Both the position numbers and the translations under genes were made by a program. From Mesorhizobium sp. YIM 152430 (GTDB lineage: Bacteria > Pseudomonadota > Alphaproteobacteria > Rhizobiales > Rhizobiaceae), in NCBI RefSeq assembly GCF_029210365.1, contig NZ_JARGES010000041.1, forward strand, positions 62,001 through 126,000: 64,000 nt of DNA, given 5' to 3'. Below, one piece after another: positions 8,220 to 16,923 of the stretch; the first letter of the stretch is position 1, and each line of letters opens with the position of its first letter. The notes below the pieces were generated by a model, which was not told the DNA's origin, made no database searches, and worked only from the letters and a program-made list of their open reading frames with translations.

Positions 8220-8999
8220 ATGATGCAGACCAATCTCAAAGCGGCGCCCCCAGTCGCACTCGTCACGGGCGGCGCGCAGCGCATCGGCAAGGCGATCGTC
8301 GAAGACCTCGCCGCGCATGGCTTTGCAGTGGCGATCCACTGCAACGGCTCACACGATGCGGCCGACCGACTGGCGGAAGAGCTTGCGCGAACGGGCGCGA
8401 CATGCGCGGTGGTGCAGGCCGACCTCACCGACCGGAAGGCGTTCGCGGGGTTGATCGAAACGGCAGAAGCGAAGCTCGGGCCGGTTTCGCTGCTCGTCAA
8501 CAATGCCTCGATCTTCGAGGATGACGGTGCCACCTATTTCGAATGGGGGGCGTGGGACCGCCATTTCGCGATCCACCTCGAAGCCCCTGCCATGCTCGCG
8601 CGGATGATGGCCGAACGCCTGCCGGTGGGAAGCGACGGGCTCGTGGTCAACATGATCGACCAACGGGTGTGGCGGCCGACGCCGAAGTTCTTCTCCTATA
8701 CGCTTTCCAAATCCGCGCTCTGGACAGCGACGCGCACGCTGGCGCAGGCACTTGCCCCGGCGATCCGCGTCAACGCGATCGGACCCGGCCCGACCCTTGC
8801 CAATGCCCGGCAGGACGACGCCGACTTCCAGCGCCAGGTCGATGCACTCCTGCTGAAACGCGGGCCGGACCTGGCCGAATTCGGCCGGACGATCCGCTGG
8901 CTCTGGCAAGCCCCTTCGGTCACCGGCCAGATGATCGCGCTCGACGGCGGCCAGCATCTGGCGTGGGAGACGCCCGATGTCGCGGGGGTGGCCGAATGA
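8220..8999 (+). CDS. SDR family oxidoreductase, pteridine reductase/FolM-like
   Basis: 259 residues. Cofactor motif TGGAQRIG (16-23) and NNAS (94-97) replace the usual TGxxxGIG and NNAG, as in pteridine reductases and FolM. The catalytic set is Asp147, Tyr160, Lys164: Asp stands where classical SDRs have Ser, exactly as in Leishmania PTR1 and E. coli FolM. The likely reaction is NADPH reduction of a dihydropterin. The C-terminus has DGGQHLAW. The start is one of the paired ATGs at 8220/8223; sequence upstream does not look coding. Its stop overlaps the uvrC start (ATGA). Confidence 0.85.
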   Translation: MMQTNLKAAPPVALVTGGAQRIGKAIVEDLAAHGFAVAIHCNGSHDAADRLAEELARTGATCAVVQADLTDRKAFAGLIETAEAKLGPVSLLVNNASIFEDDGATYFEWGAWDRHFAIHLEAPAMLARMMAERLPVGSDGLVVNMIDQRVWRPTPKFFSYTLSKSALWTATRTLAQALAPAIRVNAIGPGPTLANARQDDADFQRQVDALLLKRGPDLAEFGRTIRWLWQAPSVTGQMIALDGGQHLAWETPDVAGVAE

Positions 9000-11050
9000 A
9001 GCCGCCGACCCCGGAAAAAGGCACGACCGCCCTGAAGCGGGCCGAGCGCTCCAGAGGCGACGTCGCCGGCTACATGCCGAATGGCGACGACGAGGACGAG
9101 GAAACCGAAGCCGAGCCGCAGGCGGCCAGCACCGATCTCGGCATCGAATGGGATGGCGACCGCGGCGACGCGGAAGGCAAGACCGGCATCGACGTGATCC
9201 AGACGCTGGTCAAGCGCCTGCCGAACGCACCGGGCGTCTACCGCATGATCAACGCGGCCGGCGACGTGCTCTATGTCGGCAAGGCGCGTAGTCTCAAGAA
9301 GCGCGTGACGAACTATGCGCAAGGCAAGGGCCACACCGACCGGATCGGCCGGATGGTGCGCGAGACGGCGCATATGGAGTTCGTCGTCACCCGCACCGAG
9401 ATCGAGGCGCTGCTGCTCGAAGCCAACCTGATCAAGCGCTTGCGCCCGCGCTTCAATGTGTTGATGCGGGACGACAAGTCGTTTCCCTATATCCTGCTGA
9501 GCCGCGATCATCGCTCGCCGGGCATCTTCAAGCATCGCGGCGCGCGGTCGAAAAAGGGCGACTATTTCGGGCCGTTCGCCTCGGCGGGCGCGGTCGGGCG
9601 CACCATCAATTCTCTGCAACGCGCCTTCCTGTTGCGCACCTGCACGGATTCGGTCTTCGAGAGCCGGACGCGGCCCTGCCTTCTCTACCAGATCAAGCGC
9701 TGCTCCGGCCCCTGCACCAACGAGGTCTCGCAGCCCGACTATGACGAACTCGTCGACGAGGCGAAGGCGTTCCTGTCGGGGAAGTCGTCAAAGATCGTGG
9801 CGGAAATCTCGAAAGCGATGCAGGATGCCTCGGCCGAACTCGATTTCGAGCGGGCGGCGATCTATCGCGACCGTCTGTCGGCGCTCAGCCATGTCCAGAG
9901 CCATCAGGGGATCAACACGCAATCGACGGACGAGGCCGACGTCTTCGCCATCCATCAGGAAGGCGGCCAGAACTGCATCGAGGTGTTCTTCTTCCGCACC
10001 GGGCAGAACTGGGGCAACCGCGCCTATTTCCCCAAGGCCGATTCCTCGATCGAGGCGGCCGAAGTGCTCGGGGCGTTCCTGGCGCAATTCTACGACGACA
10101 AGCCGATCCCGCGCACGATCCTGCTCTCGCAGCCGGTCGAGGAACAGCAATTGCTCGCCGAGGCGCTCGCAACGAAGGCGGGACGCAAGATCACGGTGAT
10201 GGTGCCGCAGCGCGGCGAAAAGAAGGATCTGACCGACCACGCGCTGCAAAATGCCAGACAGGGGCTGGGGCGGCGGCTGGCCGAAACGTCGTCGCAGGCG
10301 CGGCTGTTGCAGGGGCTCGCCGAGGCGTTCGGCCTTGAAAGACCGCCGCGCCGGATCGAAGTCTTCGACAACTCGCACATCATGGGAACGAATGCGGTCG
10401 GCGCGATGATCGTGGCCGGGCCGGAAGGTTTCGTGAAGAACCAATACCGCAAGTTCAACATTCGCTCGACCGAGATCACGCCCGGCGACGATTTCGGCAT
10501 GATGCGCGAGGTGATGGAGCGGCGCTTTTCGCGGCTGATCAAGGAGAGTGGAATTCCCAGTCCCGCAACCCAGGACGACGGCGACGAATTTCCGGCATGG
10601 CCGGATCTCCTGCTGATCGACGGCGGACAGGGGCAGCTTTCGGCCGTGCGCAAGATCCTCGGCGATCTGGGCATACAGGACGCCGTCACGACGATCGGCG
10701 TCGCAAAAGGGGTCGATCGCGATGCCGGCCGCGAGCGTTTCTTCATTCCCGGCCGGGACGCATTTTCCCTGCCGATCCGCGATCCCGTCCTCTACTTCGT
10801 CCAGCGCCTGCGCGACGAGGCCCACCGCTTCGCGATCGGTTCGCACCGGGCGCGGCGCAAGAAGGAGATGGTGCGCAACCCGCTGGACGAGATCGCCGGG
10901 ATCGGGCCAGGGCGCAAGCGCGCCCTGCTCCACCATTTCGGCACGGCAAAGGCGGTGAGCCGTGCGGGCGTCGAGGACCTGATGTCGGTCTCCGGTATCT
11001 CGGCCGCCGTCGCCAAGACGATCTACGATCATTTCCACGAAAAGGGGTGA
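8996..11050 (+). CDS. uvrC: Excinuclease ABC subunit C
   Basis: UvrC (684 residues) makes the two incisions in nucleotide excision repair together with UvrA and UvrB. Order of domains: an acidic, probably disordered N-terminal extension of about 60 residues ([11 protein letters not shown]); a GIY-YIG nuclease from about residue 75 (PGVYRM, then [15 protein letters not shown]); a Cys cluster ([13 protein letters not shown]); a UVR motif that binds UvrB; an RNase H-like nuclease with FDNSHIMG and [10 protein letters not shown]; and C-terminal helix-hairpin-helices ([17 protein letters not shown]). The start inside the SDR stop codon implies coupling. Confidence 0.97.
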   Translation: MKPPTPEKGTTALKRAERSRGDVAGYMPNGDDEDEETEAEPQAASTDLGIEWDGDRGDAEGKTGIDVIQTLVKRLPNAPGVYRMINAAGDVLYVGKARSLKKRVTNYAQGKGHTDRIGRMVRETAHMEFVVTRTEIEALLLEANLIKRLRPRFNVLMRDDKSFPYILLSRDHRSPGIFKHRGARSKKGDYFGPFASAGAVGRTINSLQRAFLLRTCTDSVFESRTRPCLLYQIKRCSGPCTNEVSQPDYDELVDEAKAFLSGKSSKIVAEISKAMQDASAELDFERAAIYRDRLSALSHVQSHQGINTQSTDEADVFAIHQEGGQNCIEVFFFRTGQNWGNRAYFPKADSSIEAAEVLGAFLAQFYDDKPIPRTILLSQPVEEQQLLAEALATKAGRKITVMVPQRGEKKDLTDHALQNARQGLGRRLAETSSQARLLQGLAEAFGLERPPRRIEVFDNSHIMGTNAVGAMIVAGPEGFVKNQYRKFNIRSTEITPGDDFGMMREVMERRFSRLIKESGIPSPATQDDGDEFPAWPDLLLIDGGQGQLSAVRKILGDLGIQDAVTTIGVAKGVDRDAGRERFFIPGRDAFSLPIRDPVLYFVQRLRDEAHRFAIGSHRARRKKEMVRNPLDEIAGIGPGRKRALLHHFGTAKAVSRAGVEDLMSVSGISAAVAKTIYDHFHEKG

Positions 11051-11153
11051 CGGTCGATCACCCTATCGGCTTGACTTGCCCCACCCGTCCCGCGAACTTG
11101 CACGCAGCCCGGACGGTGCAGGTCCGACGCTCCAGAGTAAACGACAGGATTTC

Positions 11154-11738
11154 ATGTCCAATCGCGCCTTCAACATTCCGAACATCCTGACCTATGCGCG
11201 CATCGCGGCGGTACCGCTCGTCGTCCTGTGCTTCGTGCCGGACCACCGCCAGCAGGCAACCGACTTCTGGCGGTGGACCGCCGTCACGATCTTCTTCGTG
11301 GCGAGTCTGACCGATTTCCTAGACGGCTATCTGGCCCGCATCTGGGACCAGACGTCGAATATCGGACGGATGCTCGATCCGATCGCCGACAAGTTGCTCG
11401 TCGCCGCCGCCCTCCTTCTCCTGACTGCCGAAAAGACGATCGGCGAATGGTCTTTGTGGGCCGCGATCATCATCCTGTGCCGCGAGATCCTGGTCTCGGG
11501 CCTGCGCGAATATCTCGCCGCGCTCAAGGTTTCGGTGCCCGTCACGCAGCTTGCCAAATGGAAGACGACGATCCAGCTCGTCGCGATCGGCTTTCTTCTT
11601 GCCGGCCCCGCCGGCGACAAGGTTCTGCCCTATACGACCGAGATGGGCCTGACGCTGCTCTGGATCGCAGCCGTGCTCACGCTTTACACCGGCTACGACT
11701 ATTTCCGCGCCGGCCTGAAGCACGTCATCGAGGATTGA
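11154..11738 (+). CDS. pgsA: CDP-diacylglycerol-glycerol-3-phosphate 3-phosphatidyltransferase
   Basis: PgsA (194 residues) makes phosphatidylglycerophosphate, the committed step to phosphatidylglycerol and cardiolipin, in the inner membrane. The CDP-alcohol phosphotransferase signature is complete: DGYLAR, eight residues, then G, three, D, three, D (DGYLARIWDQTSNIGR and LDPIADK). Several hydrophobic segments surround it. It begins about 100 bases after uvrC and is followed at 2 bases by moaD. The order uvrC-pgsA-moaD-moaE is standard in rhizobia. Confidence 0.96.
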   Translation: MSNRAFNIPNILTYARIAAVPLVVLCFVPDHRQQATDFWRWTAVTIFFVASLTDFLDGYLARIWDQTSNIGRMLDPIADKLLVAAALLLLTAEKTIGEWSLWAAIIILCREILVSGLREYLAALKVSVPVTQLAKWKTTIQLVAIGFLLAGPAGDKVLPYTTEMGLTLLWIAAVLTLYTGYDYFRAGLKHVIED

Positions 11739-11740
11739 GC

Positions 11741-11992
11741 ATGAAACTGATCTATTTCGCCTGGGTGCGCGAGCGAATCGGCGTCGCCGAAGAAGACATC
11801 GACCTGCCGGCGGAGGTGAAGACGGCGGGCGACCTTCTTCACTGGCTGCGTAAGCGAGGCGACGGCTATGCCGAGGCTTTGCAAGACCCGAAAGTGATCC
11901 GCGTGGCGGTGAACCAGGAGCATGTCGCCCATGGCGAGCCGATCGGCGGCGCACGCGAGATCGCCCTTTTTCCGCCTATGACAGGAGGGTGA
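11741..11992 (+). CDS. moaD: Molybdopterin synthase small subunit (sulfur carrier) MoaD
   Basis: 83 residues with a ubiquitin-like fold. The C-terminus is ALFPPMTGG, ending in the Gly-Gly that becomes the thiocarboxylate donating sulfur to precursor Z. Works with MoaE, encoded next, to make molybdopterin. The gene lies 2 bases after pgsA and 4 bases before the moaE start. The window's own Mo enzyme at 2181-4286 would need this cofactor. Confidence 0.96.
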   Translation: MKLIYFAWVRERIGVAEEDIDLPAEVKTAGDLLHWLRKRGDGYAEALQDPKVIRVAVNQEHVAHGEPIGGAREIALFPPMTGG

Positions 11993-11996
11993 GGAG

Positions 11997-12461
11997 GTGA
12001 GCGGCGCCTGTGTCATCCGCGTCCTCGTTCAGGCCGAGCCTTACGACATCTCGGCCGAGATCGAGGCGGCAAAGGCGGCGGGCGGGCATGTCGGCGCCAT
12101 CGTGACCTTCAGCGGCGTGTGCCGTGACGAGAGCGGCCGCATCGCGGCGCTCGAACTCGAACATTATCCCGGAATGGCCGAGGCGGAAATCGGCCGCATC
12201 GCGGCGCAAGCTGCCGAACGCTGGCCTGTCACCAGCCTGACCGCGATCCACCGCCACGGCAAGCTGAAGCCCGGCGACGACATCGTTCTCGTGGTGGCCG
12301 CTTCGGCTCATCGCCAGGCGGCATTCGATGCCGCCTCCTTCCTGATGGATTTTCTCAAGACCAGCGCGCCCTTCTGGAAGAAGGAGCATCTGGCAGATGG
12401 CACATCGGGCGGCTGGGTCGAAGCCAAGGATGGCGACGACGACACTGCCGCGCGCTGGTGA
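11997..12461 (+). CDS. moaE: Molybdopterin synthase catalytic subunit MoaE
   Basis: 154 residues. MoaE binds precursor Z and receives sulfur from MoaD. Recognisable family segments are GAIVTFSGVCRDE, LELEHYPGMAEAEI, HRHGKLKPGDDIVLV and FWKKEH, the last with the catalytic lysines. The start is GTG at 11997; AGGAGG at 11983-11988, inside the end of moaD, gives good ribosome-binding spacing. Last gene of the uvrC-pgsA-moaD-moaE run. Confidence 0.96.
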   Translation: MSGACVIRVLVQAEPYDISAEIEAAKAAGGHVGAIVTFSGVCRDESGRIAALELEHYPGMAEAEIGRIAAQAAERWPVTSLTAIHRHGKLKPGDDIVLVVAASAHRQAAFDAASFLMDFLKTSAPFWKKEHLADGTSGGWVEAKDGDDDTAARW

Positions 12462-12557
12462 CTGTTCCCCGGCTCTCGACGGGCCGGGATGGCTTCATTA
12501 GGCATTTGGTAGTCACGACCCGCTAAGTTCGATTCCATCAATGGCGGGCGGGTGGCG

Positions 12558-14021
12558 ATGCTTGAGACGATAGCGGAAATTCATGGCTGGCTCGACGGAG
12601 CGATGCTCGCCGTCGTCGCAGCTTCGATCGCCGGCTCCGTCTATTTTCACCGCCGACATGCCGCAGCCGCCGACGAGCTTGCGCGAAGCCGCTTTCTGTT
12701 CGAGAATCTCGCCGAAGGCGTCTATCGGGCGCTTCCGGACGGCACCCACATTCGCACCAACACGGCCATGGCGCGGCTGCAAGGCTATGGCACGGCGCAA
12801 GCCGTCATGACCGCTTCGCCCCAACCTTCTGTGGAATGCTATGTCGACCCGACGCGCGGCGCTCAGTTCCGCGAAATTCTCTTTCGCGACGGCATCGTCA
12901 CCGACTTCGTTTCCGAAGCCTATCGTCACCGAACGGGCGAACGCATCTGGATTTCCGAATCCGCACGCCTGATCCGCCATCGACGGACGGGCGCTCCGCT
13001 TTGCTATGAAGGCACGGTGCGGGACGTGACCGAGACGATGCAGCGTCTGAAGGTCGAGGAACGCTTCACAAAGCTGACCAGCCACCTGCCCGGCGGCCTG
13101 TTCCAGTTCCAACGCCGACATGACGGCAGTTTCGACGTCGCCTATATTTCGGCCGGGTTCGCTTCCATGACCGGCATGTCTTTGGAGGGCGGCTATCCCT
13201 CGCCGCAGCGCTTCTTCGAGATCGTGCTCGAAAAGGATCGGCCACGCTTCATGGAAAGCTTTCACCGCGCCCGCAAGGGCGGCCGCCCCTGGGAGCACGA
13301 ATTCCGGATCAGGCGTGGCGAGACGGTTCGGTGGCTGCGCGTTCTGGCGACGCCGGAAGCCGTTGCAGACGGCATCATGTGGCACGGCTACGTCACCGAC
13401 ATTTCGCTGCGAAAGGCGCAGGAAATGGAAATCCGCCGCCTCGCCTACCGCGACCCGCTGACCGATCTGGCAAATCGCCGCGCGCTGATCTACGACACGC
13501 GAAAGGCGCTCAACGCCTGCCGCCGCGACGGCAATTGCGGTGCCCTGATCTATGTCGACCTCGACAATTTCAAGGGGCTGAACGACCGTCACGGCCACGA
13601 GACGGGCGACCGCTATCTGAAGCAGGTCGCCGACCGTCTGATGGCGACAGTCGGGGACGCAGGCTCGGTGGCGCGGATCGGCGGAGACGAATTCGTCGCC
13701 CTCTTGCCCGCGCACGCCGTCGATCGCAGGCTCGCGATCACGGACGCCCTTGCCCTTGCCGAGCACATGGTCGCCGAAATGGCACGACCTTTCCAGATCG
13801 GCGCCATCGAGCATCAGGCATCGGCGAGCGTCGGCGTCGCCATCTTCGACGGCACCGAGAGATCCGTCGACACGCTTCTCAAGCAGGCCGATCAGGCCAT
13901 GTACGACATCAAGGCGGCGGGCGGAAACGGCGTCGGCATTCTCGACGTGAGCCAATTGCAGGCGGTGGGCGCTCAGATGCGCGAACAGTCACAAGCCAAC
14001 GACGCGCGGCTCCGCGCATGA
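12558..14021 (+). CDS. PAS-PAS-GGDEF diguanylate cyclase
   Basis: About 487 residues. One N-terminal hydrophobic segment (about 8-27) suggests an inner-membrane anchor. Two PAS-like sensor domains follow (about 45-165 and 175-295), and then a GGDEF domain (about 300-460) with an intact GGDEF active site at 375-379 and the metal-binding YVDLDNFKGLND. It should make cyclic di-GMP. The RxxD product-inhibition site expected just before GGDEF reads GDAG, so feedback inhibition is probably lost. ATG 12558 is preferred over GTG 12552. No EAL domain. The gene ends on a strong terminator. Confidence 0.92.
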   Translation: MLETIAEIHGWLDGAMLAVVAASIAGSVYFHRRHAAAADELARSRFLFENLAEGVYRALPDGTHIRTNTAMARLQGYGTAQAVMTASPQPSVECYVDPTRGAQFREILFRDGIVTDFVSEAYRHRTGERIWISESARLIRHRRTGAPLCYEGTVRDVTETMQRLKVEERFTKLTSHLPGGLFQFQRRHDGSFDVAYISAGFASMTGMSLEGGYPSPQRFFEIVLEKDRPRFMESFHRARKGGRPWEHEFRIRRGETVRWLRVLATPEAVADGIMWHGYVTDISLRKAQEMEIRRLAYRDPLTDLANRRALIYDTRKALNACRRDGNCGALIYVDLDNFKGLNDRHGHETGDRYLKQVADRLMATVGDAGSVARIGGDEFVALLPAHAVDRRLAITDALALAEHMVAEMARPFQIGAIEHQASASVGVAIFDGTERSVDTLLKQADQAMYDIKAAGGNGVGILDVSQLQAVGAQMREQSQANDARLRA

Positions 14022-14053
14022 GAAAAGCCGCTGCGCGAGCGGCGGCTTTTCTC
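14020..14053. terminator. Bidirectional rho-independent terminator
   Basis: GAGAAAAGCCGC (14020-14031) pairs with GCGGCTTTTCTC (14042-14053) around a 10-base loop. It overlaps the stop codon of the diguanylate cyclase gene and lies 39 bases beyond the ndk stop, serving both convergent genes. Confidence 0.85.
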
Positions 14054-14091
14054 GAAGAACAGCATTTCGACGCGTCGACGCCGAAATCGAA

Positions 14092-14514
14092 TCAGCCGAC
14101 GATCTCGGTGTCGGAGAACCAGTAGCGAATCTCCTGGGCCGCCGTCTCGGGCGCATCCGAACCGTGGACCGAATTCTCGCCGATCGACAGCGCATGGACC
14201 TTGCGGATCGTGCCTTCGTCGGCATTGGCCGGATTGGTCGCGCCCATGATCTCGCGGTTCTTCAGGATGGCGCCCTCGCCTTCCAGAACCTGCACGACCG
14301 TCGGGCCGGACGTCATGCCATCGACGAGTTCGCCGAAGAAGGGGCGATCCTTGTGGACGGCGTAGAAGCCTTCGGCCTCGCGGCGGCTCATCCAGACGCG
14401 GCGCGAAGCGACGACGCGCAGACCGGCATCTTCAAGCATCTTGGTGATGGCGCCGGTCAGGTTGCGCTTCGTCGCGTCCGGCTTGATCATGGAAAAGGTG
14501 CGTTCGATCGCCAT
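14092..14514 (-). CDS. ndk: Nucleoside-diphosphate kinase
   Basis: 140 residues. Ndk transfers the gamma phosphate between NTPs and NDPs through a phosphohistidine. The active site is NSVHGSD with His117, and the N-terminal [10 protein letters not shown] is typical. Full family length. It lies 86 bases downstream of the GST gene on the same strand and ends towards the shared terminator. Confidence 0.97.
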   Translation of the reverse strand: MAIERTFSMIKPDATKRNLTGAITKMLEDAGLRVVASRRVWMSRREAEGFYAVHKDRPFFGELVDGMTSGPTVVQVLEGEGAILKNREIMGATNPANADEGTIRKVHALSIGENSVHGSDAPETAAQEIRYWFSDTEIVG

Positions 14515-14600
14515 GTCGGGTCTTCCTCAATTCTTTGGGGGAGTGATTGGATGCGCGTCTATAGCGATCTCGCCCCGCGATGTGAAGACCCGGCGGCAGC

Positions 14601-15293
14601 CTATGCGGCCGCGGGAACCGAACGCCCAAGGCCATCATGCAGGTCGAGGCAGCGGTCGAGCCAGGCGCGGACCGGATCGTCCGCGGCGAGGAACTCGTAG
14701 TCGGAGATCACCCGCACCCACTGGAACGCGCCCGCCACGATGTAATCGGCAAAGAGCGGTCCATCGCCGCCGAGAAAGGGCTGGAACGACAAGGTCGCGC
14801 GCAGCGGCTCCAGGCCCGCGCGGAAGGCGGGGCGGCGCTCGTCGCGCGTCAGCGGAACGTCTTCCAGCCGCTTGCCGAACCGCGCCTCGCGCGTCTTGCG
14901 GAAATGCGCCTGATCGTCCGGCGAGAGCCGGTCGTGGATGTCCATGAGCGCGGCCTGCGCGAGATAGGGATGAAGGGTGAGCAGCGCCCAGCGCTCGATG
15001 AAGCGCGCGGCCGCCTCGCCGCCCGGACCGCCGAACAAGGTTGCCCGGTCGGGATAGCGGCGTTCGAGATCGAGCGCGATGTCGAAGGAATCGCCCACCG
15101 TGCGCTCACCTTCGCGGATGACGGGCACCGTCTTGTGCCTGCCGTTCTCGACGCCGGCAACCGCCGTGAAGGGCGTCGGCACCCGCTCGAACGAAACGCC
15201 CTTGTGCGCGAGAGCGAAGGCGACCTTCCAGCAATGCGGGCTGAAGGGGCGGCTCGGGTCGGACCCGACGAGATCATAAAGCAGAACGGTCAT
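14601..15293 (-). CDS. Glutathione S-transferase family protein, LigE/beta-etherase-like
   Basis: 230 residues. The N-terminal thioredoxin-like domain has FSPHCWKVAFALAHKG, a motif typical of the LigE/LigF-related (FuA-like) GST branch, followed by TVPVIREGERTVGDSFDIA with the glutathione-contact residues. The helical C-terminal domain includes FLGGDGPLFADYIVAG and FQWVRVI. Cytoplasmic. The substrate is unknown: the name beta-etherase reflects similarity to lignin-degrading enzymes, not evidence of that function. Divergent from the DinB gene. Confidence 0.88.
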   Translation of the reverse strand: MTVLLYDLVGSDPSRPFSPHCWKVAFALAHKGVSFERVPTPFTAVAGVENGRHKTVPVIREGERTVGDSFDIALDLERRYPDRATLFGGPGGEAAARFIERWALLTLHPYLAQAALMDIHDRLSPDDQAHFRKTREARFGKRLEDVPLTRDERRPAFRAGLEPLRATLSFQPFLGGDGPLFADYIVAGAFQWVRVISDYEFLAADDPVRAWLDRCLDLHDGLGRSVPAAA

Positions 15294-15364
15294 TGCTGTC
15301 GGTCCTCTCCGGCGTATAAGCGTTGCGCAAATCTATGCCCGCACCCACGACGAATGAAAACCCG

Positions 15365-15877
15365 ATGAAGCAGCATTTCTCCATGTTCGCCGCCTATAAT
15401 GCCTGGGCCAACCGGCTTGTCTACGAGGCAGCGGCGAAGTTGGAGCCGGATGCATTGTGGATCGATCTGGGGCTTGCATTCACCTCGCTCGGCGGCACGC
15501 TCAACCACGTTCTCGTCGCCGACCGCATCTGGATGAAGCGGTTCACCGGGCAAGGGGCGGCTGCGAAACAGCTCGACACAATCCTCTTTCGCGAGATCGG
15601 CCCGCTGTGGGATGCGCGCGAAGCCGAGGACGAGCGCATTTTGCGCTATGTGGCCGACCTGAGCGAAGACGATCTGGGCGGACGCTTTTCCTACACCACG
15701 GCAACCGACATGCGCACGATCTCGCAACGCCTTGCGCCGGCGCTTGCGCATTTCTTCAACCACCAGACCCACCATCGCGGCCAGGCGCACGCAGCCCTGA
15801 CGCGGCTTTCGGGCGAAGCTCCAGCGCTCGATCTCGCCTATTTCCAGCGCTCCGAAGGGGGCCGCATTTTTGCCTGA
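15365..15877 (+). CDS. DinB family protein
   Basis: 170 residues; a four-helix bundle of the DinB/YfiT superfamily, putative metal-dependent thiol (mycothiol, bacillithiol or glutathione) S-transferases. The likely metal ligands are His in TLNHVLVADRIW and the two in HQTHHRGQAH. The N-terminus FAAYNAWAN is characteristic. ATG 15365 is preferred; ATG 15335 in frame would add ten residues. The physiological substrate is not known. Confidence 0.85.
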   Translation: MKQHFSMFAAYNAWANRLVYEAAAKLEPDALWIDLGLAFTSLGGTLNHVLVADRIWMKRFTGQGAAAKQLDTILFREIGPLWDAREAEDERILRYVADLSEDDLGGRFSYTTATDMRTISQRLAPALAHFFNHQTHHRGQAHAALTRLSGEAPALDLAYFQRSEGGRIFA

Positions 15878-16181
15878 CGAGATGCCGCGTCAAAATTCGG
15901 AATTTTCCGTCGACCATTGAGCTATCCAACGCACAAGCAAGCCATAGTTGCATCAATACTCGTTTAGCGCGCGTTCATTTCGGGTGAAGCGCGCATTCTT
16001 CCCATGTCGAGACAATATTCAGTATAAATTCCATATATTTTGATTTATACATAGCAAATTGATCACATACTATATTTTTATTTTGAAATTACTGTGATTT
16101 CGGCAACTTTCCCTTTGGTCATCCGTATCTTTGCAGGATCGGCATCCTGCCCGATCGCAACGATGGGAAGAGGAGAAGACG
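15878..16181. other. Intergenic region with a very AT-rich tract
   Basis: 304 bases with no gene. A hairpin near 15967-15994 may end the dinB transcript. From about 16003 to 16112 the sequence becomes strikingly AT-rich: bases 16021-16080 contain only 11 G or C. The tract lies just upstream of the Gly-rich repeat protein gene and must contain its promoter. In Rhizobiales, AT-rich upstream DNA is the target of MucR/Ros-type silencers; that link here is inference. Confidence 0.6.
15967..15994 (+). terminator. Possible terminator after dinB
   Basis: GCGCGC (15967-15972) pairs with GCGCGC (15989-15994), and inside it TTCA with TGAA, around a short loop. The hairpin is followed by ATTCTT. The position, about 90 bases after the dinB stop, fits a terminator, but the T-run is weak. 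Confidence 0.45.
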
Positions 16182-16862
16182 ATGAACTTCAACTTCAGGA
16201 AGATCACACTGGCGCTCGCAACCGGCAGCGCTCTGGCTCTCGCAAGCGTCGCCCATGCGCAGATCGGCGCTGGCATCGGTGTCGGCATCGGCGGGGTCGA
16301 CGCAGGCGTCGGCGCGTCGGTCGGCAGTGATGGCGTCGGCGTCGGGGCTGGCGCCAGCGTCGGCGGGGCGGACGGCGTGGGCGTCGGCGCAGGCGCATCC
16401 GTTGGCGGTGGTTCCGGCGTCGATGCCGGAGTCGGTGCCAGCGTTGGCGGAGCGGATGGTGTCGGCGTCGGCGCTGGCGCGAGTGTCGGCGGTGGCACGG
16501 GCGTCGATGCGGGTGTTGGCGCCAGCATTGGCGGTTCTGGCGGCGTCAATGCCGGTGTAGGGGTCGGAATCGGCGGTGGCAGCGGGATCGATGTCGGGGT
16601 CGGCGTCGGGATCGGCGGTGGCGGTGGCACCGGAGGCGGCGGCAATGGCGGAGGCGGCATGGCTGGCGGCGGCTCCGGCGGAGGCATGGGCCCTGGTATC
16701 GACGACACTGAAACGAGCAGCATCGCGCCCGGCCTCGCCGGCATGAACTCGGCCGAACTTTCGCGTCTCAGCCGCCGTTGCGTCGACGTTCTGGCCTCTC
16801 CCGGCGTCTATGATCGCAGTCTCGTCGATCTTTGCGGTCTGGTGCAGACGGCGACGCGATAG
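16182..16862 (+). CDS. Secreted glycine-rich protein with 14-residue repeats
   Basis: 226 residues. The signal peptide is residues 1-26 (cleavage after SVAHA). Residues 38-148 are eight near-perfect 14-residue repeats of the form GVxxGxxASVGGxx, alternating between a GVGVGAG type and a GVDAGVG type; a Gly/Met linker follows. The C-terminal 45 residues are non-repetitive, with two Cys in [10 protein letters not shown] and VDLCGLVQ, a tail shared by other rhizobial secreted proteins. The start at 16182 is set by an AGGAG site and the signal peptide. Function unknown; possibly a surface or periplasmic beta-structured repeat protein. Confidence 0.85.
   Translation: MNFNFRKITLALATGSALALASVAHAQIGAGIGVGIGGVDAGVGASVGSDGVGVGAGASVGGADGVGVGAGASVGGGSGVDAGVGASVGGADGVGVGAGASVGGGTGVDAGVGASIGGSGGVNAGVGVGIGGGSGIDVGVGVGIGGGGGTGGGGNGGGGMAGGGSGGGMGPGIDDTETSSIAPGLAGMNSAELSRLSRRCVDVLASPGVYDRSLVDLCGLVQTATR
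16293..16625 (+). repeat. Tandem 42-bp coding repeats
   Basis: Eight consecutive units of about 42 bases (the first 39) inside the Gly-rich gene, rich in GGCGTCGGCG-like blocks. Units differ at third positions, so the array is old enough to have drifted but could still recombine to change copy number. Confidence 0.8.
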
Positions 16863-16892
16863 ATGGCGCGCTCTGACGTGCCGTCACATTCG

Positions 16893-16916
16893 GGGCGCCG
16901 GTTCGAACCGGCGCCC
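16893..16916. terminator. Perfect 24-bp palindrome, bidirectional terminator
   Basis: A perfect palindrome centred on TTCGAA, with arms starting GGGCGCCGG, lies between the convergent Gly-rich and small membrane protein genes. It is followed by TTCGTTTTC on the right. As RNA it folds into a GC-rich stem with a tight loop; both genes stop just beside it. Confidence 0.75.
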
Positions 16917-16923
16917 TTCGTTT

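Noticed and set aside
16293-16625. Repeat array considered as CRISPR or minisatellite
   Set aside because: Units are contiguous without spacers, keep frame and encode a 14-residue protein repeat behind a signal peptide.
16893-16916. GGTTCGAACC resembling a tRNA T-arm
   Set aside because: It is the centre of a 24-bp perfect palindrome between convergent genes; no cloverleaf, acceptor stem or anticodon arm surrounds it.
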